Source: Rossellomorea vietnamensis | GTDB lineage: Bacteria; Bacillota; Bacilli; Bacillales; Bacillaceae_B | NCBI RefSeq assembly: GCF_008180615.1 | Contig: NZ_VTEH01000003.1 | Coordinates: 189,685-253,684 of the forward strand | DNA: 64,000 nt | Direction: 5' to 3' | Shown: positions 36,228 to 44,726 of the stretch, piece after piece | Layout of the letters: each line of letters opens with the position of its first letter | Numbering within the stretch: the first letter of the stretch is position 1 | The notes under the pieces: generated by a model | Told to the model about the DNA's origin: nothing | Databases searched by the model: none | The model's input: the letters and a program-made list of their open reading frames with translations, nothing else | Made by a program: the position numbers and the translations under genes

Positions 36228-36674
36228 TTACAATTCTACTTTCTTCCCCTTTAATTTCCCTATCTTTAACGTCAATAATCCATCCTGATAGGAAGCCTTT
36301 ACCTTACGTTCATCCACCATGCCGGGGAGCGGGATTGTTCTGGAGTTGTGCTGCTTCAGCTGTTTCTGGAAAAAGACGTTTGATCTTTCATTTTCAGAAG
36401 TGTGGATTTCTTCATTATGGACTGAAAGGGTTACATAATTTTGAAAAACATCAATATCTATTTGTTCTTTCTTCACCCCGGGCAGCTTGGCTGTGATCGT
36501 ATAATTTGTTTTTGATTCTTTAAGCTCCACTGGAAATCCTCCAAAGGGGAATGGTGAAGAGAAAAAGCCATCGATGCTTTCCAGGATCCCTCGCACCGGC
36601 TTTTCTTGAAAAAAGGAATCCATCAATTCACCAAACTTGGGTTTCTTTTTATCAGGCAGGTTACCATCCATCAT
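36228..36674 (-). CDS. Small heat shock protein (Hsp20/alpha-crystallin family)
   Basis: The 148-residue product contains an alpha-crystallin domain (about residues 50-145) with the usual PVELKESKTNYTITAKLPGV strand, EQIDIDVFQNYVTLSV and a C-terminal KASYQDGLLTLKIGK motif. It would act as an ATP-independent chaperone; in Bacillus, related proteins include CotM, CotP and YocM, and I cannot say which is closest. AAAGGAGAC precedes the ATG. B. subtilis has yppQ/yppP (methionine sulfoxide reductases) in this area instead. Confidence 0.9.
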   Translation of the reverse strand: MMDGNLPDKKKPKFGELMDSFFQEKPVRGILESIDGFFSSPFPFGGFPVELKESKTNYTITAKLPGVKKEQIDIDVFQNYVTLSVHNEEIHTSENERSNVFFQKQLKQHNSRTIPLPGMVDERKVKASYQDGLLTLKIGKLKGKKVEL

Positions 36675-36810
36675 ACTTGTCTCCTTTCAAACCGTTTTCA
36701 CGATTTATTTTATGTGGGTCTGCAGGGAATTGTGTTAATGTCCCCGCACGTTTAGCCGATTTCTTGAAGGGCAATATAAAGAATAGATTCTGAAGAAGGG
36801 CGGGATAAGA

Positions 36811-37596
36811 ATGGATACTCAGCGTGTCGGCATAAATGAACTTGCTTATAAAGATATGGGTGAAGGACAGACAGTCATTCTGCTGCACGGTTTTTGCGGA
36901 AGCTCCGACTATTGGGAAAAAGTCATTCCATTGTTAGACCAATATCGTGTAATTGCAGTAGATCTTCGCGGACATGGAGGATCCGGAATTCCAGAAGGAG
37001 GATATTCCATAGAGGATATGGCTAAGGATATATACTACTTCATGGACCAAAAGCAATTGAAAGATGTATATATGCTGGGGCATTCACTCGGAGGATATGT
37101 GACTCTGTCCTTTGTGCAAAACTTTCCTGACAAGCTTAAAGGCTTTGGATTAATTCATTCAACGCCGCTGCCGGATAATGAGAGTACCAAGGATAAAAGG
37201 ACAGAATCTATAGATAAAATTGATTCAAAGGGCATGTATTCTTTCATTGACGAAATGGTTCCAGCTCTTTTTAGTAAGGACAGGCTGGAAGAACTTAAAG
37301 AGGAAATCAATAAAGTAAAAGAGATTGGGTATAACACCAGTCCGGCTGGTGCAAAAGAAACACTGAAAGCCATGCGCAGCCGAGGAGATTTGCAGCATGT
37401 CATTGAAAGCGCCAGTCTTCCGGTTTTATTGGTGGCAGGAGCCAATGACAGCGTTGTTCCAAAAGAAAAAACGTTTACCTCAGACCGCCCTCATATTAAG
37501 AAAGTACTGCTGGAGAATTCGGGGCATATGGGATTATATGAAGAGCCGGAAAAACTCTCTTACGAAATAAAGAACTTTATAGAGGAGACCAAATAA
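36811..37596 (+). CDS. Alpha/beta hydrolase
   Basis: The 261-residue protein is a typical alpha/beta hydrolase: oxyanion loop LLHGFCGSSDYW (25-36), DLRGHGGSG (51-59), nucleophile S92 in GHSLGG, the acidic residue in VAGANDSVVP, and the histidine in NSGHMGLYEEP. The cap region is short. Substrate cannot be inferred. GAAGGGCGGGA precedes the ATG. It is divergent from hsp20 and has its own terminator. Confidence 0.92.
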   Translation: MDTQRVGINELAYKDMGEGQTVILLHGFCGSSDYWEKVIPLLDQYRVIAVDLRGHGGSGIPEGGYSIEDMAKDIYYFMDQKQLKDVYMLGHSLGGYVTLSFVQNFPDKLKGFGLIHSTPLPDNESTKDKRTESIDKIDSKGMYSFIDEMVPALFSKDRLEELKEEINKVKEIGYNTSPAGAKETLKAMRSRGDLQHVIESASLPVLLVAGANDSVVPKEKTFTSDRPHIKKVLLENSGHMGLYEEPEKLSYEIKNFIEETK

Positions 37597-37603
37597 AGAT
37601 GAG

Positions 37604-37649
37604 ATGCCGGGTGATATTGGCCAAGCCAATTATTACCTGGCATTTTTTT
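37604..37649 (+). terminator. Terminator of the alpha/beta hydrolase gene
   Basis: ATGCCGGGTGAT pairs with ATTACCTGGCAT, with an inner TTGGC/GCCAA stem, then seven Ts. Confidence 0.85.
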
Positions 37650-37701
37650 CTCTTTTTATTCGAACGTTTATTCGCTAAAATAAAGAGAGAGGTGAAAAAG
37701 C

Positions 37702-39978
37702 ATGCTTCGTAAAAGAAACTTGCAAGAGATGATAGATCAATTTCAACAACAGACAGAACATAAAGGGCAAATTGTCCATTGGCATACTATAGAAGAAAAA
37801 AAAGCACAGGTTAGAGAATTACCGGAAAGAATTCATCCCAAACTGAAGTCAGCTTTAAATAAGCGGGGAATAGAAAATCTTTATACACATCAGGCGACCG
37901 CTTTCGATACAGCCATGAGCGGGAAGAGTTTTACAGCAGTTACGCCGACTGCTTCGGGAAAAACACTCTGTTACAACCTGCCTGTGCTGCAATCCATATT
38001 AGAAAACAAGAATACGAGAGCTCTCTATATATTTCCTACCAAAGCTTTGGCTCAGGACCAGAAGAGTGAACTGAATGAGATTATCGCTGAAGCGGATGCC
38101 GCGATCAACAGCTATACATATGATGGCGATACTTCTGCGAATATCCGCCAGAAGGTCAGGAAAGCCGGCCATATTGTCATTACGAATCCAGATATGCTTC
38201 ATTCTGCCATTCTGCCTCATCATACGAAATGGGTATCACTCTTTGAAAACCTGAAATATGTTGTGATTGATGAACTTCATATTTATCGAGGTGTATTCGG
38301 CAGCCATGTCAGCAATGTGATAAGGCGGCTCAGGAGGATTTGCAGGTTTTATGGCAGTGACCCTATATTCATTTGTACCTCGGCCACCATCGCCAATCCC
38401 AACGAGCTCGCAGAAGGGCTGACAGAAAAGAAGATGGAGCTGATTGATAATAATGGGGCGCCGAGCGGTAAGAAGCATTTCGTGTTCTATAACCCGCCCA
38501 TCGTCAACAAGCCATTGAATATCAGGAGAAGTGCGACCCTTGAAGTGAGGGATATAGCAGGAGCACTGCTGAAAAATAAAATACAAACAATTATTTTTGC
38601 AAGAAGCAGAGTCAGGGTGGAAATCATTCTGACCTATTTACAGGAGCTGGTGAAGTCCCAACTAGGCCCGAAGTCCATCCGGGGATACCGAGGTGGATAC
38701 CTGCCGACTCAGCGGCGTGAAATTGAAAAGGGCTTGCGCAGCGGAGAAATATATGGAGTCGTCAGTACGAATGCGCTGGAGCTGGGTGTGGATATAGGCC
38801 AGCTGCAGGTGTGCATCATGACCGGTTATCCCGGGACAATCGCTAGTGCCTGGCAGCAGGCAGGAAGGGCAGGAAGAAGACAGGATGAGGCGCTGGTCAT
38901 CATGGTTGCCAGTTCAAGTCCCCTCGATCAATACATCATTGAAAATCCCAAATACTTCTTCGAGAATTCGCCTGAGACTGCCCGTATTAACCCTGACAAC
39001 TTGATCATTCTGATTGACCATCTTAAATGTGCTGCTTATGAATTGCCCTTTAAGGAAGGAGAGCAATTTGGCGGATTGGATATAGAGGATATTCTTGACT
39101 TTCTAGCTGAGGAACGTGTCATTCACAAAAATGGAGAAAAATGGTATTGGATGAATGATTCATTCCCTGCACATAACATCAGCCTGCGTTCTGCTTCACA
39201 AGAGAATGTCATTATCATTGATCAAAGCGATGTTGCCAACGTGAAAGTTATTGGAGAAATGGACAGGTTTTCGGCTATGACACTTCTTCATGATGAAGCC
39301 ATTTACCTGCATCAGGGCATCCAATTTCAAGTTGAGCTTCTGGATTGGGAGGAGAAGAAAGCCTTTGTAAGGGAAGTGGATGTAGACTATTTTACCGACG
39401 CCAATTTAGCAGTTCAGCTGAGGGTGCTGGAAGAGGACAAATCGAAGTCCAGTGAATCCGCTGAAACTGCCTATGGCGATGTCACTGTCCAGGCGATGGC
39501 CACCATCTTTAAGAAAATCAAGTTCGATACACATGAAAATATCGGTTCAGGTCCGATTCATCTGCCTGAAGAAGAGCTGCATACCAGTTCAACCTGGGTT
39601 TCGTTAAAGAAAGAGATAGATCTATCGACTGACCGGATCGAACAAGGATTAATTGGACTCTCGCAAAGCTTGAAGGCTATTGTGCCATTATTCGTCATGT
39701 GTGATCCAAGTGACGTCTATGTGGTTCCGCAGGTCAAAGCTGCTCACAATGAAAAACCTACTATTTTTATCTACGACCGCTACCCTGGGGGAGTAGGGCT
39801 CAGCGAAAAGGTTTATGATCAAATGGGTGATATTTTGCTGGAGGCTAAGAGGATGATAGCAGGATGTCTATGTGAAAATGGCTGTCCTTCTTGTATCGGC
39901 ACAGATATTTCATCAGACGAGGCGAAAAACGATTCGGTAAAATTGCTGGATATGTTTCTGGAAAGCATTTCTGATTAA
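37702..39978 (+). CDS. mrfA: MrfA (YprA), DEAD/DEAH-box DNA helicase
   Basis: The 758-residue protein is a superfamily 2 helicase: Walker A TPTASGKT at 81-88, DELH at 190-193, CTSATIANP, and C-terminal helicase motifs STNALELGVDIGQL and QAGRAGRR. A DUF1998-type metal-binding end has four cysteines (CLCENGCPSC). In B. subtilis YprA is MrfA, which acts with MrfB (YprB) in excising mitomycin C adducts independently of UvrABC. mrfB follows after 78 bases, supporting that pairing. GAGAGGTG precedes the ATG. Confidence 0.95.
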   Translation: MLRKRNLQEMIDQFQQQTEHKGQIVHWHTIEEKKAQVRELPERIHPKLKSALNKRGIENLYTHQATAFDTAMSGKSFTAVTPTASGKTLCYNLPVLQSILENKNTRALYIFPTKALAQDQKSELNEIIAEADAAINSYTYDGDTSANIRQKVRKAGHIVITNPDMLHSAILPHHTKWVSLFENLKYVVIDELHIYRGVFGSHVSNVIRRLRRICRFYGSDPIFICTSATIANPNELAEGLTEKKMELIDNNGAPSGKKHFVFYNPPIVNKPLNIRRSATLEVRDIAGALLKNKIQTIIFARSRVRVEIILTYLQELVKSQLGPKSIRGYRGGYLPTQRREIEKGLRSGEIYGVVSTNALELGVDIGQLQVCIMTGYPGTIASAWQQAGRAGRRQDEALVIMVASSSPLDQYIIENPKYFFENSPETARINPDNLIILIDHLKCAAYELPFKEGEQFGGLDIEDILDFLAEERVIHKNGEKWYWMNDSFPAHNISLRSASQENVIIIDQSDVANVKVIGEMDRFSAMTLLHDEAIYLHQGIQFQVELLDWEEKKAFVREVDVDYFTDANLAVQLRVLEEDKSKSSESAETAYGDVTVQAMATIFKKIKFDTHENIGSGPIHLPEEELHTSSTWVSLKKEIDLSTDRIEQGLIGLSQSLKAIVPLFVMCDPSDVYVVPQVKAAHNEKPTIFIYDRYPGGVGLSEKVYDQMGDILLEAKRMIAGCLCENGCPSCIGTDISSDEAKNDSVKLLDMFLESISD

Positions 39979-40056
39979 CAGAGCTGGAATGGCTGCGTTA
40001 AGTTAAAAGAAATCTTCAAAATTATCTATAGCCGGTCATCGGAAGGGAGGGATACA

Positions 40057-41304
40057 ATGTCACTAAAAAACAAGCTGAATCGCATGAAAAATCATATAGT
40101 GAGAGATAAGCCGGATCAGCATGTTGAACATCTTGAGCCTGTTGTAAGGATGGAGATTCCCTTCTTGGAAACCTGGACATCCCACGGAGTCAAACCCTAT
40201 TATTTAGATGAAGATTATTGTCTGATTCTCGAGAAGACATACAAATTGTCCGATTACCATGGAAAATATCGCTTGGGGCAAATAAAAGACGCGGTTGATG
40301 CCTGGAATCAGTTTGAAGGTACGCACCCTCTATCTGCAAAAGGACTTGCTGTGGAAGATCTATTCTTCTTTGACACAGAAACTACCGGCCTCGGAGGCGG
40401 CACAGGCAATACCATCTTTCTTTTGGGTTATGCAAAGGTAAAAGGAGACCAGCTAATCTTGAGGCAGCATATCCTTCCTCGACCGGGAAGTGAAATTCCT
40501 CTATATCACAGTTTCCTTGAAAAGGTAGACTATAACACCCTTGTGACTTATAACGGCAAAGCATTTGACTGGCCGCAGGTAAAAACCAGGCATACTTTAA
40601 TCAGGGAGCATGTACCTAAACTTCCTTCATTTGGCCACTTTGATCTATTTCATGGAAGCAGAAGGCTTTGGAAATCGAAGATGGATTCTGTCAAATTAAG
40701 CAATGTGGAAAAAGAAATCCTTGATTTTCATCGAACGGATGATGTCCCCGGCTACTTAGCTCCGATGATTTATTTTGATTTCGTTGAGCGGAAAGACCCG
40801 GAAGGAATGTTTAAGGTCCTCCTTCATAATGAATTGGACATCCTGTCTTTGGTTGTGCTTTACGTTCATCTGAGCTTTCAAATACTGGGCATTGATTCAA
40901 CTCAAAGCAGCGATGAAAAACTGCTGGTCGGAAAATGGTTTGACTACTTGGGAGATAAGGAGCAGGCTGTGAAAAAGCTGGAACAGCTTATTTCAGAATC
41001 AGCAGGCCCCGAGTCATTGGCTGCAAAACATACGCTGGCTTTTCAATATAAACGGCTGAAAAATTATTCCACCGCATATGACTATTGGAATGAAGTAAGG
41101 GAAACGGGACCGGAAGATCTAAGATTGGAAGCCTGTATTGAACTGGCCAAGCTGTCAGAGCATCAGTTCAAAAGGTATGACAAAGCCTTGATGTTTAGTG
41201 AAAAGGCTTATGAGGAAATGAAGGAAAGAGCAGTATCTAATGAGAAGGTATCTTATGACTTGGAGAAAAGACTGGAGAGACTCGAAAGAAAATTAGCGAA
41301 ATAA
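40057..41304 (+). CDS. mrfB: MrfB (YprB), DEDD-type exonuclease with TPR tail
   Basis: The 415-residue product has a ribonuclease H-like exonuclease domain (about 95-270) with DTETTGLGGGTGN carrying the first D and E, a VTYNGKAFDWP second motif, and HNELDILSLVVL with the last Asp. The C-terminal 130 residues are TPR-like helices. In B. subtilis it is the partner nuclease of MrfA in repair of mitomycin C damage. GGAAGGGAGGG precedes the ATG. Confidence 0.94.
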   Translation: MSLKNKLNRMKNHIVRDKPDQHVEHLEPVVRMEIPFLETWTSHGVKPYYLDEDYCLILEKTYKLSDYHGKYRLGQIKDAVDAWNQFEGTHPLSAKGLAVEDLFFFDTETTGLGGGTGNTIFLLGYAKVKGDQLILRQHILPRPGSEIPLYHSFLEKVDYNTLVTYNGKAFDWPQVKTRHTLIREHVPKLPSFGHFDLFHGSRRLWKSKMDSVKLSNVEKEILDFHRTDDVPGYLAPMIYFDFVERKDPEGMFKVLLHNELDILSLVVLYVHLSFQILGIDSTQSSDEKLLVGKWFDYLGDKEQAVKKLEQLISESAGPESLAAKHTLAFQYKRLKNYSTAYDYWNEVRETGPEDLRLEACIELAKLSEHQFKRYDKALMFSEKAYEEMKERAVSNEKVSYDLEKRLERLERKLAK

Positions 41305-41584
41305 CGGTCATTTCCCGGGTAACCGCAGCATTCGCTAACTTTTTCAGCGTTTGTCGAAAAAAAGCAGGCATTACCTGCACGGATGAATGGATGTCAGGCT
41401 GTAACTGAGGAACTCATGCTGTGGTTTAATCGTTCTGCTGGAAAGGTGCTGCACTGCAAATTAAGTTGTCAAACAACTGTCACGTTTTCCATTAATTTCT
41501 TATTGAGGAATCTCCTGAGCTTTTGTAAAATGTTGAATTGTGTTGAAATTCGTTGATTCTAATTTTGAGATAGGATGATAATCG
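41305..41584. other. Gap between mrfB and a microprotein gene
   Basis: It holds one perfect hairpin GCAGG-CATTA-CCTGC at 41364-41378, preceded by seven As. On the minus strand this reads as stem plus T-run, a terminator for leftward transcription, although no leftward gene lies nearby. Confidence 0.35.
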
Positions 41585-41683
41585 ATGAGCAGAGCTTTAG
41601 TTTTTCTTTTTTTCGTAGTCATAGGCTTAACCGCTTTCATCTTTTCAAGCATGAAAGACGGCTCTTATACGTTGCTTGGATAG
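41585..41683 (+). CDS. Putative 32-residue membrane microprotein
   Basis: The ORF encodes MSRALVFLFFVVIGLTAF followed by 14 more residues ending SYTLLG: one membrane helix and a short polar tail. AGGATGATA upstream is a weak ribosome site. I do not recognise it. Single-helix microproteins are common near sporulation genes, and cotD follows, but this one could also be chance. Confidence 0.45.
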   Translation: MSRALVFLFFVVIGLTAFIFSSMKDGSYTLLG

Positions 41684-41779
41684 CTTGATTCCTTATATGG
41701 GCAGGTCTTAAGCCTGGATTGCTTCTAAAGTATCCGCAGGTTATACCGGCCAAATCCCTAAAAATAGGTATTTGCATTA

Positions 41780-41809
41780 GTACATGTTCTACCCTTTCAT
41801 CATAGGCTG
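41780..41809 (+). promoter_or_regulatory. Candidate sigma-K promoter of cotD
   Basis: GTACAT (41780-41785), 15 bases, and CATAGGCTG (41801-41809), close to the sigma-K pattern AC plus CATAnnnT. B. subtilis cotD is transcribed by sigma-K in the mother cell. Confidence 0.5.
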
Positions 41810-41847
41810 TTAATGTAAAGGAACAAAAGATGAAAGGAGAAATTAGT

Positions 41848-42141
41848 ATGCATCGCAGACCTAATCAAGTTCTTCCGACAGTTATGCATCCTACCAAATG
41901 CTGTACAGTAAATAACTTCTCAACGTATGAAGTGCCGCATGTTCATCCCCAGCATACGACTGTCGTAAATAATCAAATGTACCAGCATAAGCATTATTTC
42001 CCTCAATCACAATCGATGGTGGATAGTGTATCCCACCAGCACTTCAATTGCGGTCAGGGACCTGGACCAGGAGGCCCTGGCGCGACGGGACCTATGGGAC
42101 CAATGGGCGGCCCTATGGGACCGTTCGGACCAGGCAGATAA
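41848..42141 (+). CDS. cotD: Spore coat protein CotD with a collagen-like tail
   Basis: The first ~70 residues match inner-coat CotD: His- and Cys-rich with MHPTKCCTVNNFSTYEVPHV and VHPQHTTVVNNQMYQHKHYF. The last ~27 residues are a Gly-X-Y-like tail (GPM, GPM, GPM, GPF, GPG), which is not part of the short B. subtilis protein. Length is 97 residues from ATG 41848, which has AAAGGAGA 7 bases upstream; the frame begins six codons earlier. A terminator follows. It should be made in the mother cell late in sporulation. Confidence 0.9.
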   Translation: MHRRPNQVLPTVMHPTKCCTVNNFSTYEVPHVHPQHTTVVNNQMYQHKHYFPQSQSMVDSVSHQHFNCGQGPGPGGPGATGPMGPMGGPMGPFGPGR

Positions 42142-42147
42142 TGTTAG

Positions 42148-42178
42148 AAACCAAGGACAATTTTGTTCTTGGTTTTTA
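42148..42178 (+). terminator. Terminator of cotD
   Basis: AACCAAGGACAA / TTGTTCTTGGTT followed by five Ts. Confidence 0.88.
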
Positions 42179-42179
42179 T

Positions 42180-42655
42180 TTTGTTTGATGGTCTTGAAAA
42201 CTCCTGGCTATGCCGGGGGTTCCAGAGAGCTTATAGCGTGGTATAGAACACCCTCTTTCTATAGAAAAAGCCGGTTCCTTATTACCACATGCCATTCCAG
42301 CAGGAGGGGAGGTATCCTTGCTGATTGGCATTAATATAGCCTAAAATAAGCGGAATTTTTCCGGTTAAGCTTAAGAATTAAATGTGATTTAGGGTATATA
42401 AGCGGAATTTTTCCGCTTAAGCACAGCGAAACGAACCATTTTCGCATCTTTTATACAAATAAGCGGAATTTCTTCGCTTATTATAGCTGTTTTTCGCGTG
42501 ATGATTTAAATAAGCGGAATTTCTCCGCTTAATTCTCCACGTTTTACAGCCGGAATAAATAGCCAGAGAAAATAATCCATTGGGCCTTTTATGCCAAGGC
42601 TGGTAAGGAAGGCTTCCAGCCGCAGAGTAAGCCACCAGTTTAAACGGGTGGTTAT
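42180..42655 (-). repeat. Long intergenic element L, copy 2 (inverted relative to 28.2 kb)
   Basis: The reverse complement follows 28214-28690 across its whole length, including the C/G-rich end hairpin (CTCCTGGC ... GCCGGGGG), four AAGCGG-type palindromes and the closing CCACCAGTTTAAAC half-palindrome, which is imperfect here (GGGTGG). It has no ORF and lies directly behind the cotD terminator. Confidence 0.9.
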
Positions 42656-42660
42656 GATTT

Positions 42661-42829
42661 TGTTGAAAGCTGTTTTTGTATGATTTGATGCTTTCAGATA
42701 TTCCCTTTTTCCGCTCTAAACGGAGAGAGAAGTTCTTTCTCTCTCTTGCTTAATGGGATTTTTACGCTTCATTTTTGAGCTGCCTTTCAAAATCAATATC
42801 AAACAGCCACAAGGTTTAAGAAAAGAGCC
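42661..42829 (+). repeat. Interspersed repeat R1, diverged copy f
   Basis: Starts TGAAAGCTGTTTTTG, then GATGCTTTCAG, and ends CACAAGGTTTAAGAAAAGAG. It directly adjoins element L, as copy c does at 28.7 kb. Confidence 0.55.
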
Positions 42830-43071
42830 ATGAAGAAACAGTCCCAAGAGAACTATAATATGTCCCGGCAAAAGAAAAAGGTGCCGTTCTTCACGGGAGC
42901 ACTGCAAATCTGTCTATCGCTGGACGGCATTCATCACCCGTTTCTCAAAGTCGCATGGCAGGAGTGGGAGTCCATTCCTTAATCCGCAATCTTAACGAGA
43001 AGAGTATTTTACAAAGAAAACAAAATTGATTATAGTGTAAAGAACAGAGGCGTGAGCAAGGAGGTAAGCAG
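42830..43071. other. Gap before ypsA
   Basis: A 40-codon ORF at 42860-42982 has no ribosome site and is probably chance. Otherwise only the GCAAGGAGG ribosome site of ypsA is evident. Confidence 0.35.
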
Positions 43072-43629
43072 ATGGGATTGGTGGCAGCTGTAACAGGCTA
43101 TAAATCATATGAATTAGGTATCTTTAAAGAAGAAGAACCAGCATTGAAGTATATTAAGGCTGCGATTCAAAAGCAGCTGCAAGGCCTTCTTGAAGAAGGG
43201 CTGGAATGGGTTTTGATAAGCGGACAGATCGGAACAGAATTATGGGCCGCAGAAGTCGTATTTGAATTGCAGCTGGAGTATCCGGATCTAAAGCTGGCCA
43301 TATTGACTCCCTTCATGAATCAGGAAGAAAATTGGAATGAAAACAATAAAGAATTCTACGAAATGATTACTTCTCAAGCTGATTTTATGGACAGCGTTTC
43401 CAAGCAGCCGTATACCAGCCCGGCCCAGTTTAAAAACAGGGATCAGCTGTTCTTAGATAAAAGTGATGCTCTTGTCATCTTATATGATGAAGAGAAAGAA
43501 GGATCTCCTCAGTATTTCTTTAAAGCGGCAAAGGAATACAAGGAAAATCATCACCTGGATATTAGGCAGATTACTTTTATGGATTTACAATGGATAGTGG
43601 AAGAGGAACAATTAAATACTATGGATTGA
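43072..43629 (+). CDS. ypsA: YpsA, SLOG-superfamily (DUF1273) protein
   Basis: The 185-residue protein matches YpsA (B. subtilis 180), a Rossmann-like SLOG protein. [10 protein letters not shown] at the N-terminus, [14 protein letters not shown] and [16 protein letters not shown] fit ligand-binding loops of the fold. In B. subtilis YpsA has been linked to cell-division control; it sits before gpsB there as here. AAGGAGG precedes the ATG. Confidence 0.9.
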   Translation: MGLVAAVTGYKSYELGIFKEEEPALKYIKAAIQKQLQGLLEEGLEWVLISGQIGTELWAAEVVFELQLEYPDLKLAILTPFMNQEENWNENNKEFYEMITSQADFMDSVSKQPYTSPAQFKNRDQLFLDKSDALVILYDEEKEGSPQYFFKAAKEYKENHHLDIRQITFMDLQWIVEEEQLNTMD

Positions 43630-43700
43630 AAGAAAAATTGACAAATAGCGTTTTTTTTGAAAAAATATACTTGATGTTGGTTGAATTTAGAGGTGAAAAT

Positions 43701-44006
43701 ATGATATCTGATAAAGTGAAATTGACCGCAAAAGATATACTCGAAAAAGAATTCAAACCGGGAATGCGCGGCTATAAACAAGAAGACGTGGATAAATTCC
43801 TTGATTTGATCATCAAAGATTATGAAACATTTCATCAGGAAATTGAAGATTTGCAGCAAGAAAACCTGCGCTTGAAGAAACAGGTTGAAGAATCAAACCG
43901 CCGCACTCCGTCTCCGCAGCAGCAGACCGGTACGACTAACTTTGATATACTGAAAAGACTGTCGAATCTGGAGAAGCATGTGTTCGGTAACAAGTTGTAC
44001 GATTGA
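43701..44006 (+). CDS. gpsB: Cell-division adaptor GpsB
   Basis: GpsB is a DivIVA-like coiled-coil adaptor that moves penicillin-binding proteins, notably PBP1/PonA, between side wall and septum. The 101-residue product has the lipid/partner-binding N-terminus ([20 protein letters not shown]), a coiled coil ([20 protein letters not shown] and following), a Gln/Pro linker and the conserved C-terminal trimer region ([16 protein letters not shown]). ATG 43701 follows AGAGGTG; the frame extends upstream into ypsA. Its client PonA is encoded in the same window. Confidence 0.95.
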   Translation: MISDKVKLTAKDILEKEFKPGMRGYKQEDVDKFLDLIIKDYETFHQEIEDLQQENLRLKKQVEESNRRTPSPQQQTGTTNFDILKRLSNLEKHVFGNKLYD

Positions 44007-44025
44007 TTCTGGAAAATACTAACGC

Positions 44026-44054
44026 TTGTACTATAGCTGGTTCTTCTGTATAAT
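44026..44054 (+). promoter_or_regulatory. Promoter of rnpB
   Basis: TTGTAC (44026-44031), 17 bases, TATAAT (44049-44054), placing the start near 44061, about 12 bases before the RNA. Confidence 0.75.
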
Positions 44055-44072
44055 TACTTTTTGGATATACTA

Positions 44073-44472
44073 ATAATAACATTCGGGTAATCGCTGCAAC
44101 GTTAGTTGTAGAGGAAAGTCCATGCTCGCACGGTGCTGAGATGCCCGTAGTGTTCGTGCCTAGCCAATTCATAAGCTAGGGCAGTCTGCAGATGCAGATT
44201 GACGGCAGGGAAAACACCTAAGTCCTCAGGATATGGTGTGAATACCTTGAAAGTGCCACAGTGACGGAGTCTTGCAAGAAATTGCAAGAGTGGAACGAGG
44301 TAAACCCCGCGAGCGAGAAACCCAAAATATGGTAGGGGCATCTTCTTCGAGGAATTCAACGAGAAGAAGGACGAAACATCCGTTTCGTAGATAGATGATT
44401 GCCGCCGGAGTACGAGATGACCCATCGTTTGCAGTACGAAGGAACAAAACATGGCTTACAGAATGTTATTAT
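44073..44472 (+). ncRNA. rnpB: RNase P RNA, type B
   Basis: RnpB is the catalytic RNA that trims tRNA 5' ends. Conserved parts match B. subtilis RNase P RNA closely: GAGGAAAGTCCATGCTCGCA, GTGCTGAGATGCCCGTAGTG, GAAAGTGCCACAGTGACG, GAGCGAGAAACCCAAA, and AGATAGATGATTGCCGCC. The ends pair as helix P1 (ATAATAACATTC at 44073-44084 with GAATGTTATTAT at 44461-44472). Ends may be off by a few bases. Confidence 0.97.
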
Positions 44473-44497
44473 GGGTATTATAAAATTGTTAAGTGAT

Positions 44498-44527
44498 GCT
44501 CTCCTTTTCTTAGAGGAGAGCTTTTAT
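44498..44527 (+). terminator. Terminator of rnpB
   Basis: GCTCTCCT / AGGAGAGC stem followed by TTTTATT. Confidence 0.85.
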
Positions 44528-44726
44528 TATGTTGATATACACAATGATTATATCGTAAGGCTGGATTATGCTGTTAAAATCACTGTTTTCTTTGTGTATC
44601 TGTTGCTTAAACTCAACTTCAATGGTTACACTTAGAAATGAAGAGAAACCTACATATTATGTGCAAATTCAATAACTATACGGTTTGTATTGCGTTATTC
44701 ATATCTTAAAAGTTAGGGTGAAAAAT

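Noticed and set aside
42860..42982. 40-codon ORF before ypsA
   Set aside because: No ribosome site and no recognisable sequence; probably chance.
43638..43671. TTGACA and TATACT before gpsB as a promoter
   Set aside because: The boxes are 22 bases apart, outside the normal 16-18.
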